A program made the position numbers and the translations under genes. A model generated the notes under the pieces. It saw only the letters and a program-made list of their open reading frames with translations. It did no database searches and was not told the DNA's origin. This document shows positions 1-6,732 of a stretch of 13,478 nucleotides of DNA, one piece after another (within the stretch, counting starts at the first letter, position 1; every line of letters begins with the position of its first letter). The stretch lies in NCBI GenBank assembly GCA_035507915.1, contig DATJNS010000055.1, forward strand, positions 1-13,478, read 5' to 3'. The DNA is from JACQAI01 sp035507915. Lineage in GTDB: Bacteria; Pseudomonadota; Alphaproteobacteria; Elsterales; Elsteraceae.

Positions 1-337
1 CCAGCTTGCCGTCGCGATAGACCCGGTAGCCGGTCAGGTCGGTGCGCAGGTCGGCGCCGACGGCGGCGAGCTTCGGCTCGGGATCGCCCGGATCGGTCAC
101 GTCGATCAGCGGGCAGGGCTTCGGGTTGCGGTGGCAGAAGCGCATGAAGTCGAAGGCGTAGCGCTCCGGCACGATCGCGAGGTTGGCCTGCACGTAGCCG
201 ATCGCCAGCCCGTGGGTGAAGCTGGTCCAGCGCCCGTCGCGGATCGCCTGGCGCACCGCGGCGGCGCTCGCATGCGCGAGCTCGTCGCGGCCGAGCGGCG
301 TGTTGCGGCCGTCGCCTGCGCGTGCTGCTCCGTCCAT
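1..337 (-). CDS. D-glutamate cyclase / putative hydro-lyase (DUF1445, YcsI family), 5' part
   Basis: The first 112 residues are visible; the gene runs off the left edge, and family members are usually about 260-270 residues. What is seen: a basic N-terminal helix with RQAIRDG (29-35), then GYVQANL (47-53), a DFMRFCHRNPKPCPL block (63-77), TDPGDPEPKL (81-90), and ADLRTDLTGYRVYRDG (95-110). This order is characteristic of the DUF1445 family, where NPKPCPL is the clearest signature. Some members convert D-glutamate to 5-oxo-D-proline; others are only called putative hydro-lyases. The usual GPTAG-like stretch before GYVQANL reads SFTHG here, so substrate is less certain. The start at 337 is preferred because GGGAGGG lies 6 nt upstream on the minus strand; an ATG at 342 is in another frame. 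The cyclase gene lies 107 nt upstream on the same strand, so co-transcription is possible but not shown. Confidence 0.85.
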   Translation of the reverse strand, partial: MDGAARAGDGRNTPLGRDELAHASAAAVRQAIRDGRWTSFTHGLAIGYVQANLAIVPERYAFDFMRFCHRNPKPCPLIDVTDPGDPEPKLAAVGADLRTDLTGYRVYRDGKL

Positions 338-444
338 GGCATGCCCTCCCGGATGTCGAGGCCGTCGTCGCGGCAGTATGCCGGATTTCGCCGCCGGCGG
401 CGACCCGCGCACGCGGCCGCGCGTCGGCCTCGACCCCGAGGTCG

Positions 445-993
445 TCAGTGCGCCGGGCGCGGCCGGCGGTCGTCGGCGTCGATGTAGCTGATCGGCGGCG
501 TGTGCTTCTTGAACGCGGTGCGCGCCGCGGGCGACAGGCGGCGGAACACCGCCGGCGTCATGGCGAAGCCGGTCGACTGTAGGGTCGCCGCGACGTTGAC
601 GGTCTTGCCGTAGACGTCGAGCACCGCGTGGCCGGGCGCGCCGACCAGGCCGATCGCGACCGGCCCGAGATGCAGCTTCACGATCGCGCAGCTTTTGAAG
701 TCGTGCTGCGCGAGCCACGCGTCGCCGTCGGCCTGCACGGCTTGCATGGCGCGCACCGCCGCGTCGACGCCGTCGGCCGGGAAGGCTACCAGCCCGGCGT
801 CGCCGATCGTCTTGATCAGGCGGCCGCCGGCGTCCTCGACGATGCGTCCCGTGAGGCCGAAGTAGCCGGCCATCAGCGCGAGCAGGTCCAGCGGCTCGGC
901 CTTGTCGGCTTGGCGCATGTAGCCGGTGAGATCGTGGAAGCCGATCACCAGCTCGCGTTCGGTCGGCACGGGTAGGTCTGTCCAGTAGGACAT
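445..993 (-). CDS. stand-alone class III adenylate/guanylate cyclase catalytic domain protein
   Basis: A 182-residue protein that is almost only a class III nucleotidyl cyclase domain, with no membrane segment or sensor domain. Such domains make cAMP or cGMP from ATP or GTP as dimers. Seen: the first metal Asp in GFHDLTGY (D21), the second in KTIGDAGLVAF (D65), the purine-contact Lys (K61) and Asp (D125, in LDVYG), and the ribose-orienting Asn in VNVAATL (N132). The transition-state Arg normally four residues after this Asn is Thr (T136). This suggests low or no cyclase activity, or an Arg supplied from another position, so it may be a nucleotide-binding regulator. The start ATG has GAGGAGAG about 7 nt upstream. 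It lies between the DUF1445 gene and the aminotransferase gene on the same strand; no functional link is evident. Family assignment is firm; activity is not. Confidence 0.9.
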   Translation of the reverse strand: MSYWTDLPVPTERELVIGFHDLTGYMRQADKAEPLDLLALMAGYFGLTGRIVEDAGGRLIKTIGDAGLVAFPADGVDAAVRAMQAVQADGDAWLAQHDFKSCAIVKLHLGPVAIGLVGAPGHAVLDVYGKTVNVAATLQSTGFAMTPAVFRRLSPAARTAFKKHTPPISYIDADDRRPRPAH

Positions 994-1102
994 GGGGTCT
1001 CTCCTCGCTGTTCGGTTGTCAGCAAGCGGCCCGCTCGTCCGCCAGTACGCAAGGAAATCGCCGGCCCGTCAGTCCGGCTGTTGCAGCAGCGTCTCACACG
1101 CG

Positions 1103-1127
1103 CGGCGCGCGGGTCAACCGCGCGCCG
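1103..1127 (-). terminator. GC hairpin after the aminotransferase gene
   Basis: A perfect 10-bp inverted repeat (CGGCGCGCGG at 1103-1112, CCGCGCGCCG at 1118-1127) with a GTCAA loop lies 8 nt beyond the stop codon of the aminotransferase gene. It could slow or end transcription or protect the 3' end. There is no T-tract on either side, so it is not a standard intrinsic terminator. Confidence 0.35.
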
Positions 1128-1134
1128 GCCGCCG

Positions 1135-2337
1135 TCACGGATTCACGTGCGCGCCCAGATACTGGATCGCGGCCTGCACGCCGCCGTTGCCGTGCGGGAT
1201 GTCGAGCGCCTCGAGCGCGACTTCGACGGTGCCGAGCGTGCCGAGGATCATCGGCGCGTTGACGTGGCCCATGTGGGCGATGCGGAACGCCTTGCCCTGC
1301 AGCGCGCCGATACCGTGGCCGAGCACGACGCCGCACTTGTTGTGGCAGTAGTCGCGGATCGGCTGCGGATCGCGGCCGTCGGCCATGCGCACCGTCGTCA
1401 CCGTGTCGGAGCGCTCGGCCGGATCGGCGACGTTGAAGCCGAGCGCCTGGCCCTGCGACCAGATGTCGACCGCGCGGCGGGTCGCCTCGGCGAGCAGGCG
1501 GTGGCGCAGGAACGCGTTGTCGAGGCCTTCCTCGAACAGCATGTCGAGCGCCTGGCGCAGCCCGAACAGCAGGTGCTGCGGCGGCGTGCCGGCGTATTTC
1601 TGGTAGTGCTCGCTGCCGTCGCGCGCGGTCCAGTCCCAGTAGGGCGTGCGCAAGCCGGCGGCCTGGTGCGCGAGCCGCCCGCGCGGGCCGACCGCCACGA
1701 AGCCGAGGCCGGGCGGCGTCATCAGGCCCTTCTGCGAGGCCGCCACCGCGACGTCGATGCCCCAGGCATCCATCTCGAACGGCACGCAGCCGAGCGACGC
1801 CACCACGTCGACCATGAAGAGCGCGTCGTGCCCGGCCGCCTTGATCGCCTTGCCGAGCGCCGCGACGTCGTTGACCACGCCCGAGGCGGTGTCGATCTGC
1901 ACGCCGAGGATCGCCTTGAGGGGCGCGCCGCCGTTGGCCTTTGCCTTGTCGGCCTTGAGGTAGGCCTCGAGCTCGGCCGGGCGCACCGCGCGCCGCCAGT
2001 CGCCCGGCAGGGTCTCGACCTGGACCCCCATCAGGGCCGCCGCGTTGCCCCAGCCGACCGCGAATCGGCCGCTCTCCAGCACCAGGATGCGGTCGCCGCG
2101 CGACAGCACGTTGGTCAGCGCGGCCTCCCAGACGCCGTGGCCGTTGGCGATGTAGATGTAGGACTTGCCGGCGGTGCGGAAGACCCGGCTCATGTCGCGC
2201 ATCAGCCCGTCGGTCAGCTCCAGGAGCGGGCCCGAGTAGATGTCGACGGCGGCGCGGTGCATGGCCCGCAGCACGTCGTCGGGGACCGTGGTGGGGCCAG
2301 GGATCGCCAGGAACTCGCGCCCCGCTCGAACGACCAT
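1135..2337 (-). CDS. class V aminotransferase, serine--glyoxylate / alanine--glyoxylate type
   Basis: A 400-residue PLP enzyme of fold type I, full length for the SgaA/AGXT/PucG group. Seen: IPGPTTVPDDVL (12-23) near the N terminus, as in glyoxylate aminotransferases; ANGHGVWEAAL (64-74), which holds the PLP phosphate; MVDVVASLG (175-183), with D177 expected to contact the pyridine nitrogen; and AASQKGLMTPPGLGF with K203 as the Schiff-base lysine. The family moves an amino group from serine or alanine to glyoxylate, or works with ureidoglycine or related donors; the exact pair cannot be read from sequence. The start ATG has GAGAGGAA about 9 nt upstream. The gene faces away from the MmgE/PrpD-LLM pair across a 284-nt gap, which suggests, but does not prove, a shared catabolic theme. 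A GC hairpin lies just after the stop. Confidence 0.9.
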   Translation of the reverse strand: MVVRAGREFLAIPGPTTVPDDVLRAMHRAAVDIYSGPLLELTDGLMRDMSRVFRTAGKSYIYIANGHGVWEAALTNVLSRGDRILVLESGRFAVGWGNAAALMGVQVETLPGDWRRAVRPAELEAYLKADKAKANGGAPLKAILGVQIDTASGVVNDVAALGKAIKAAGHDALFMVDVVASLGCVPFEMDAWGIDVAVAASQKGLMTPPGLGFVAVGPRGRLAHQAAGLRTPYWDWTARDGSEHYQKYAGTPPQHLLFGLRQALDMLFEEGLDNAFLRHRLLAEATRRAVDIWSQGQALGFNVADPAERSDTVTTVRMADGRDPQPIRDYCHNKCGVVLGHGIGALQGKAFRIAHMGHVNAPMILGTLGTVEVALEALDIPHGNGGVQAAIQYLGAHVNP

Positions 2338-2507
2338 GATGGGATTTTCCTCTCAATACCGGATCGGGCCCCAATCTGGCATGCCGCGCCGCGCGACGAA
2401 AGCGCGCCGCCTGCAACCCAGGTCCCATCCCCGGGCGGGGCGTGGTCCAGTGACACGAGCACCCCATACCGATGTCAAACCGGACGTGCGATACATGATC
2501 GAGCCCG

Positions 2508-2516
2508 AAGGAGGGG
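2508..2516 (+). promoter_or_regulatory. strong Shine-Dalgarno before the leader ORF
   Basis: AAGGAGGGG lies 4 nt before ATG 2521 and 7 nt before ATG 2524. It is the strongest anti-16S match noticed in the window, yet it is over 100 nt from the MmgE/PrpD start, so it points to translation of the short ORF rather than of that gene directly. Confidence 0.6.
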
Positions 2517-2520
2517 CACG

Positions 2521-2625
2521 ATGATGGCTGGGGCACCTGCATCGGGACTGATAAAGCAGGCGGCCGGCGCGTCCGGGCGCGGCGGCGCACGCGCGCTCGG
2601 TGCCCGCCGGGAGACGCGGCCATGA
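2521..2625 (+). CDS. possible 34-aa leader peptide translationally coupled to MmgE/PrpD
   Basis: A 34-codon ORF starting with two ATG codons behind AAGGAGGGG. Its TGA stop (2623-2625) overlaps the ATG of the MmgE/PrpD gene (2622-2624) as ATGA, the usual layout for translational coupling. The peptide begins MMAGAPASGLIKQ and is then rich in Ala, Gly and Arg, with no known domain, signal peptide or membrane segment. The first ten or so codons use codons rare in this window (ATA, CCT, GCT, GCA, GGA), while the second half is GC-rich like its neighbours. There is no run of one amino acid that would suggest classic amino-acid attenuation. I infer a leader ORF that controls translation of the downstream gene. 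A chance ORF in GC-rich DNA with a chance Shine-Dalgarno remains possible. Confidence 0.45.
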   Translation: MMAGAPASGLIKQAAGASGRGGARALGARRETRP

Positions 2626-3980
2626 CGGCGCTGACCGAGCGCGTCTGCCAGCGCATCGTCGAGACCGGCAGCAAGGATCTGTCGCCGGCGGCGATCGCGG
2701 CGGCCAAGCGCCTGGTGCTCGACGGCATCGCGGTCGCGGTCGCCGGCTGCCGCGCCGAGGAGGCGCCCGCCATCGTCGCCGAGCACGAGCGCGAGCAGGG
2801 CGGATCGCCGCAGGCGACCGCGATCGGCTTCGGCTTCAAGACCTCGGCGGTGCAGGCGGCGCTGATCAACGGCGTGTCGATGCACGTGCTCGACTACGAG
2901 CCGATGTGGAGCCCGGCCAACCACGCCGTCTCGACCTGCCTGCCGAGCGTGCTGGCGCTCGCCGAGATCGTGCCGGCCAACGGGCTCGAGCTCTTGACCG
3001 CGCTGGTCAAGGGCACCGAGATCCAGGGTTGGATGCGCCAGGCCTCGGGCCTGTTCGAGTCGCGCGGCTTGAGCTTCCACCCGCCCGGCATGGTCGGGCC
3101 GCTCGGCGCCGCGACCGCGGCCGGGCATCTGCTCGGCTTCGACGTCGCGACGATGCGCAACGCGCTCGGCCTGGCGGCATCGCGCTGCGGCAGCGTGCTG
3201 GCCAACGCCGGCACCATGACGAAGTCGACCCATTGCGGCCTCGCCGGCTCGCTCGGGCTCGACGCCGCGCTGCTCGCCAAGCGCGGCTTCACGGCCAACG
3301 TCAACGTGATCGAGGACCCGCGCGGCTACGCGAAGGCATTCTTCGGGCCCAAGGCCGAGCCGGCGGCGCTCGAGCGCTTCGGTCCGCCCTGGCGCCTGGT
3401 CGAGCCGGGCTACGCGATCAAGATGTTCCCGAGCCAGTACGGCACGCATTTCGTGATCACGGCGGCGCTGGCGGCGCGCCGCCAGATCCCCGACCCGGCC
3501 GCGATCGAAGCGGTCGAGATCCGCGGCCCGGTGATGTCCTACGTCGACCGGCCGCAGCCCGACACCGGCCTCGCCGGCAAGTTCAGCTTCCAATATACCG
3601 CGTCGTGCGCGCTGCTCGACGGCGCGGTGCGCATCGACAGCTTCAGCGACGCGCGGCGCTTCGCGCCCGACATGGTCGCGATGCTGGCGCGGATGCACGT
3701 CAAGCAGCTGCCCGACATCGGCGCGTCGTTCGAGACCATGCACGTCGAGCTCGACGCGACGCTCAAGGACGGCACGGTGGTGAAGACGCGCTGCGACCGG
3801 CCGGCCGGCGCCTGGGGCGAGGTGATCGCGCCCGAGATCCACCTGGTCAAGATCCGCGACTGCCTGGCGCGCGGGCTCGACCGCGACGCCGCCGAACGCG
3901 TGATCGCGACGGTCGACCGCTTCGAGACCCTGGGCTCGGCCGAGGTGCGCGCGCTGATCGCGTCGGTCGGTCCGAAGTAG
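2622..3980 (+). CDS. MmgE/PrpD family protein (2-methylcitrate dehydratase / cis-aconitate decarboxylase superfamily)
   Basis: A 452-residue protein, full length for the family. The helical N-terminal domain covers about residues 1-260 and the alpha/beta C-terminal domain about 270-430. Seen: ALINGVSMHVLDYE (80-93) with D91 and H101; LSFHPPGMVGPLGAA with H153; GTMTKSTHCGLAGSLG with K201; and GYAIKMFPSQYGTH with K267. Their spacing fits the active-site Asp, His and Lys positions I recall from cis-aconitate decarboxylase. Family members dehydrate, isomerise or decarboxylate carboxylic acids; most bacterial paralogues have unknown substrates, and no propionate-cycle gene is present here. The start has GGGAG 8 nt upstream and overlaps the stop of the possible leader ORF. 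The LLM oxidoreductase follows after 12 nt, so the two are almost surely co-transcribed and probably act on one pathway. Confidence 0.9.
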   Translation: MTALTERVCQRIVETGSKDLSPAAIAAAKRLVLDGIAVAVAGCRAEEAPAIVAEHEREQGGSPQATAIGFGFKTSAVQAALINGVSMHVLDYEPMWSPANHAVSTCLPSVLALAEIVPANGLELLTALVKGTEIQGWMRQASGLFESRGLSFHPPGMVGPLGAATAAGHLLGFDVATMRNALGLAASRCGSVLANAGTMTKSTHCGLAGSLGLDAALLAKRGFTANVNVIEDPRGYAKAFFGPKAEPAALERFGPPWRLVEPGYAIKMFPSQYGTHFVITAALAARRQIPDPAAIEAVEIRGPVMSYVDRPQPDTGLAGKFSFQYTASCALLDGAVRIDSFSDARRFAPDMVAMLARMHVKQLPDIGASFETMHVELDATLKDGTVVKTRCDRPAGAWGEVIAPEIHLVKIRDCLARGLDRDAAERVIATVDRFETLGSAEVRALIASVGPK

Positions 3981-3992
3981 GGGGCGGTGTCG

Positions 3993-4934
3993 ATGCGGTT
4001 CGGCTTCTACCTGCCGGTGCGCGGCCCGCTCGCGAGCTACGACGGCGTGGTCGCGACGGCGCTGCACGGCGAGCGGCTCGGTTTCGTCTCGGGCACGATC
4101 GCCGACCACATCGTGTTCCCCACCGAGGTCGGCTCGAAATATCCCTATGCGGCGAGTGGCGTCCATCCGAGCCACGGCGACGCGCTCGAGCAGCTCAGCC
4201 TGATGGCGTTCGTCGCCGGCAAGACCGAGCGGCTGCGCCTGATCACCAGCGTCATGGTGATGCCCCACCGCAATCCGGTGCTGAGCGCCAAGATGATCGC
4301 GACGATCGACGTGCTGTCGCGCGGCCGCGTGACCCTGGGCGTCGGCGTCGGCTGGATGCGCGAGGAGTTCGCCGCGCTGGGCGCCGCCGACTTCGACCGG
4401 CGCGGCGCGGTGACCGACGAGTACATCGAGATCTGGAAGAAGCTGTGGACGGGCGGCCCCGTGTCGCACGACGGCCGGTTCTACAGCTTCGGGCCGGTGC
4501 GCAGCGAGCCGATCCCGGTGCAACGCCCGCATCCGCCGATCTGGATCGGCGGCCACAGCGACGCGGCATTGGCGCGCGCGGCGCGACTGGGCGACGGCTG
4601 GCACCCGATCGGCGCCGATCCCGAGCCCTTGGCGCCGCCGGCGCTCGCCGAGCGCCTCGCGACCCTGAAGCGGCTGACCGAGCAGGCCGGCCGCGACTAC
4701 GCGACGCTGGCGATCTCGTTCGTCGGCCGGCTCGAGCTCCGCGATCGCGCGCTGCCGACCAACGACCGCAAGCCGTTCGCCGGCTCGGCGGCGCAGGTCG
4801 CCGACGACGTGGCGGTCTACCGCAAGCTCGGCGTCTCCGAACTGATCTTCGATTTCCGCACGCCGGAGGTCGCGCGGACGGTCGACAACATGGAGCGCTT
4901 CGCGCGCGACGTCATGCCGTTGACGACGGGTTGA
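3993..4934 (+). CDS. LLM class flavin/F420-dependent oxidoreductase (luciferase-like TIM barrel)
   Basis: A 313-residue luciferase-like monooxygenase-family protein, of the F420-type subgroup by its motifs. Seen: MRFGFYLPVRGPLA at the N terminus (first barrel strand), SRGRVTLGVGVGWMREEF (109-126), RPHPPIWIGGHSDAALARAA (178-197) and RLGDGWHPIG (198-207), all common in F420-dependent LLM enzymes. Alphaproteobacterial members may use FMN instead; the cofactor cannot be settled from sequence. The family does oxidations, reductions or Baeyer-Villiger-like reactions in catabolism. I chose ATG 3993 over the in-frame GTG at 3987 because GGGGCGG at 3981-3987 then has 5-nt spacing and the family usually begins close to this residue; using 3987 adds two residues. 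It follows the MmgE/PrpD gene by 12 nt and looks like the last gene of that operon. Confidence 0.9.
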   Translation: MRFGFYLPVRGPLASYDGVVATALHGERLGFVSGTIADHIVFPTEVGSKYPYAASGVHPSHGDALEQLSLMAFVAGKTERLRLITSVMVMPHRNPVLSAKMIATIDVLSRGRVTLGVGVGWMREEFAALGAADFDRRGAVTDEYIEIWKKLWTGGPVSHDGRFYSFGPVRSEPIPVQRPHPPIWIGGHSDAALARAARLGDGWHPIGADPEPLAPPALAERLATLKRLTEQAGRDYATLAISFVGRLELRDRALPTNDRKPFAGSAAQVADDVAVYRKLGVSELIFDFRTPEVARTVDNMERFARDVMPLTTG

Positions 4935-5038
4935 GATCCTTACAGATCGATCGAGACTCGAACGAAGCTCGACCGAACCGAAGAGGCGTGTAGACGCCCA
5001 AACGTTGAACTCTCGGGCGTGTGCGGCGTTCGCCAGCC
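4935..5038. other. intergenic region after the LLM gene, nothing firm
   Basis: Downstream of the LLM stop codon the base composition is visibly less GC-rich than in the genes. The only structure I see is a short hairpin, GGCGT-GTAG-ACGCC (4985-4998), without a T-tract. No promoter or convincing terminator was found. The stretch up to the next firm gene (5278) is 343 nt and otherwise holds only the weak 80-aa ORF. Confidence 0.4.
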
Positions 5039-5281
5039 ATGGGAACCTATCTCGTGGCGCAGCCCCAGGTGGCGGCGCCGCCCGCGAGGCGGAACGCGGC
5101 GCCGCCCATCGCAGCGTCAGCGACCGAGGCGGATGCGCCGATCGGACGTCGGGACCGTTGGCAAGCCGGCCGTCAGGCGTGGCGCGCCCGCAACGGCGAG
5201 GCGACGGCCCCGCCGGCGCCGCGGCGCCGGAAGCACCGCCAGGTGGTCGCGCTCGGGCTGCTGCTCGACCTGCGCGTCTAG
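5039..5281 (+). CDS. hypothetical small protein, 80 aa, weak support
   Basis: An open frame on the plus strand with start MGTYLVAQPQVAAPPARRN and end VVALGLLLDLRV. About 88% of third positions are G or C, somewhat below the neighbours but with typical codon choices (CTG, CTC, GTG, ATC, AAG, CAG). The protein is rich in Ala, Pro and Arg, has a basic stretch (RRRKHR) before a hydrophobic C-terminal tail, and matches no family I recognise. No Shine-Dalgarno is visible at ATG 5039 or at the in-frame GTG 5021. Its TAG stop shares the palindrome CTAG (5278-5281) with the stop of the minus-strand ClpP-fold gene. In favour: it fills an otherwise empty gap and ends exactly at its convergent neighbour. 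Against: no ribosome site, low-complexity composition, and GC-rich DNA keeps frames open by chance. Confidence 0.35.
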   Translation: MGTYLVAQPQVAAPPARRNAAPPIAASATEADAPIGRRDRWQAGRQAWRARNGEATAPPAPRRRKHRQVVALGLLLDLRV

Positions 5282-5910
5282 GGCGACCCGGCCCAGCCGT
5301 CGAGCGCCAGGTTCATCGCGTCGCGCGTCAGCGGCGCCGCGGCGTCGAAGCGGATCAGCTGGCTGCCGGTGACGCGCACCGCGTCGGCGCCGCTGCGCGC
5401 GAAGGCCGGCGGATCCTGCGCGTCGAGATAATCGGCCCAGCGTGGCGCGACGCGCGCGATGCGCGCATGGAACTCGCGGCGTGCCCACGGCTCCCAGAAC
5501 ACGCGGCATGGCAGCCCCAGCAGCCCCGGGGTCGTGCAGATCGGCCGGTGGACCGCAAACACGGCGTCGCGCGCGACCAGGCGCTCGCGCGCGGCCACGA
5601 AGATGACGACGCACGCCGAGTCGCACTCGCGGGTCACCAGCGCGGTGCTGTACGGGATCGCCTCGAGCCGATGCGCGATCTCGAGCGCGCTCATGAAGTC
5701 GCCGCCGCCGCTCGCGAGCGCGATGACGAGGCGCCCGTCGGGCGGCGCGGTCGGCACCAGCCGGGCGATCTGGTCGACCGTCTGCGCACGGATCGGGCCG
5801 CGCAACGCCAGCACGGCGCCCTCCGGCTGGTCGACGGTCGCGACGGTCTGGCAGGCGCCGGCGAGCATCGCCAGGGCGGCGGCGGCGAGCAGGCGGGGAA
5901 GGCGGGCCAT
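5278..5910 (-). CDS. secreted ClpP/crotonase-fold protein (COG3904-like), putative periplasmic protease-like
   Basis: A 210-residue protein with a clear N-terminal signal (basic MARLPR, hydrophobic core, then LAGAC at 16-20). C20 could be lipidated, though Ala rather than Leu at -3 makes the lipobox weak; signal peptidase I cleavage after A19 is the alternative. The body resembles exported ClpP-like proteins: a first strand ending RGPI (37-40), LVIALASGGGDF (61-72) like the SGGG oxyanion loop, RECDSACVVIF (94-104) with S98 as probable nucleophile, and AVFAVHRP (116-123) with H121 as probable base. Cys96 and Cys100 flank S98 and could form a disulfide. Substrate is unknown. It starts 26 nt after the TSUP exporter gene and is probably in the same transcript. 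No Shine-Dalgarno is visible, so coupling to the upstream gene is possible. Confidence 0.75.
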   Translation of the reverse strand: MARLPRLLAAAALAMLAGACQTVATVDQPEGAVLALRGPIRAQTVDQIARLVPTAPPDGRLVIALASGGGDFMSALEIAHRLEAIPYSTALVTRECDSACVVIFVAARERLVARDAVFAVHRPICTTPGLLGLPCRVFWEPWARREFHARIARVAPRWADYLDAQDPPAFARSGADAVRVTGSQLIRFDAAAPLTRDAMNLALDGWAGSP

Positions 5911-5936
5911 CGACGATTAACGCACGGCGCAACCGG

Positions 5937-6680
5937 TCAGGCGAGCGCCTTGTAGAAGAAGGTGAGCGCGGTCATCACGTAGAGGAGGTCGAGCACGCGC
6001 TCGAAGCCGCGCTGATCGAGCCGCCGGCCGACCAGCTGCCCGGCGAACATGCCGCCGAACACCGGAACCAGCGCCAAGGCCGAGTGGACCGCTTGCGTCG
6101 GGCCGAAGGCGCCGACCACGACGAGCGACACCGTGAAGAGCAGCGCGCCGATGAAATAGAGCAGCGACACCGTCGCGATGAATTCGTCGCGCGCCAGGCG
6201 CAAGGTCAGGAAATAGATCATCAGCGGCGGACCGAACAGCATCGAGGCGCCGCCCAGCACGCCGGACACACCGCCGATCACCGGGTTCAGCACGCGCTCG
6301 AGACGAGGTCCGACGTGGAGCCACGGCACCGCGCGGGTCAGCGCCGTGATCGCCAGGATGGCGATCCCGAGCGCGATGTAGAGCATGCGCGGATCGAGCG
6401 TCACCAGGAGCTTGGCGCCGACCGCGATGGTCGGGATGAAGACCACGAGGAGCGGCCAGAAGCGCCGCACCACGGGCGCGAAGGCGCCGCGCTGGAACGC
6501 CTGGACCAGGTTCGACACGGTGCCGGGCAGCGCGAGCAGCACCAGGGCGGTCGGCAGGGGGACCACCAGCACCAGCAGTGGAATCGCGATCATCGGCAGG
6601 CCGAGCCCGGCGACTCCCTTGGTGAAGCCGCCGACGAACAGCGCCGCCGCGCACAGCAGCAACGTCTGCGTGTCGAACAC
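5937..6680 (-). CDS. TSUP family transporter (TauE/SafE sulfite exporter family)
   Basis: A 247-residue, strongly hydrophobic protein with about eight membrane-spanning segments, the usual length and shape for the TauE/SafE family. Seen: GGFTKGVAGLGLPMIAIPLL (17-36), the first of the two family repeats, and a second similar block PVIGGVSGVLGGASMLFGPP further on, giving the internal duplication typical of these carriers. The family exports sulfite or moves sulfoacetate and other organic anions, driven by ion gradients. The substrate here is open, because no sulfur or taurine genes are near. Translation starts at a GTG; only a GGGGGCG stretch lies upstream. It is the second gene of the unit RraA (gap 52 nt) - TSUP - ClpP-fold protein (gap 26 nt), so an organic acid connected with the RraA-type enzyme is a reasonable cargo guess. 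Confidence 0.9.
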   Translation of the reverse strand: MFDTQTLLLCAAALFVGGFTKGVAGLGLPMIAIPLLVLVVPLPTALVLLALPGTVSNLVQAFQRGAFAPVVRRFWPLLVVFIPTIAVGAKLLVTLDPRMLYIALGIAILAITALTRAVPWLHVGPRLERVLNPVIGGVSGVLGGASMLFGPPLMIYFLTLRLARDEFIATVSLLYFIGALLFTVSLVVVGAFGPTQAVHSALALVPVFGGMFAGQLVGRRLDQRGFERVLDLLYVMTALTFFYKALA

Positions 6681-6732
6681 GCGCGCCCCCGCGGCCCTTG
6701 CGGGGCGCCGGGCCCCCGCCTCGGTGGCTCGT

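Noticed and set aside
371..383. Small palindrome CGGCAGTATGCCG upstream of the DUF1445 gene, possible operator
   Set aside because: Only 5-bp arms, which occur often by chance at this GC content; no second copy noticed and no promoter to anchor it.
1081..2625. 514-codon open frame on the plus strand
   Set aside because: It lies opposite the aminotransferase gene, its product is Arg/Ala/His-rich without any domain, and it is kept open by the high GC content. Only its last 105 nt, behind a strong Shine-Dalgarno, were kept as a possible leader ORF.
2475..4604. 709-codon open frame on the minus strand
   Set aside because: Antisense to MmgE/PrpD and LLM; composition is typical of a GC-rich shadow frame with no recognisable motif.
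2600..4993. 797-codon open frame on the plus strand
   Set aside because: A shifted frame over the MmgE/PrpD and LLM genes, giving an Arg-rich nonsense product.
6683..6708. GC hairpin between the RraA and TSUP genes as a terminator
   Set aside because: The stem has a bulge and no T-tract follows; in such GC-rich DNA this is weak evidence for ending the transcript.
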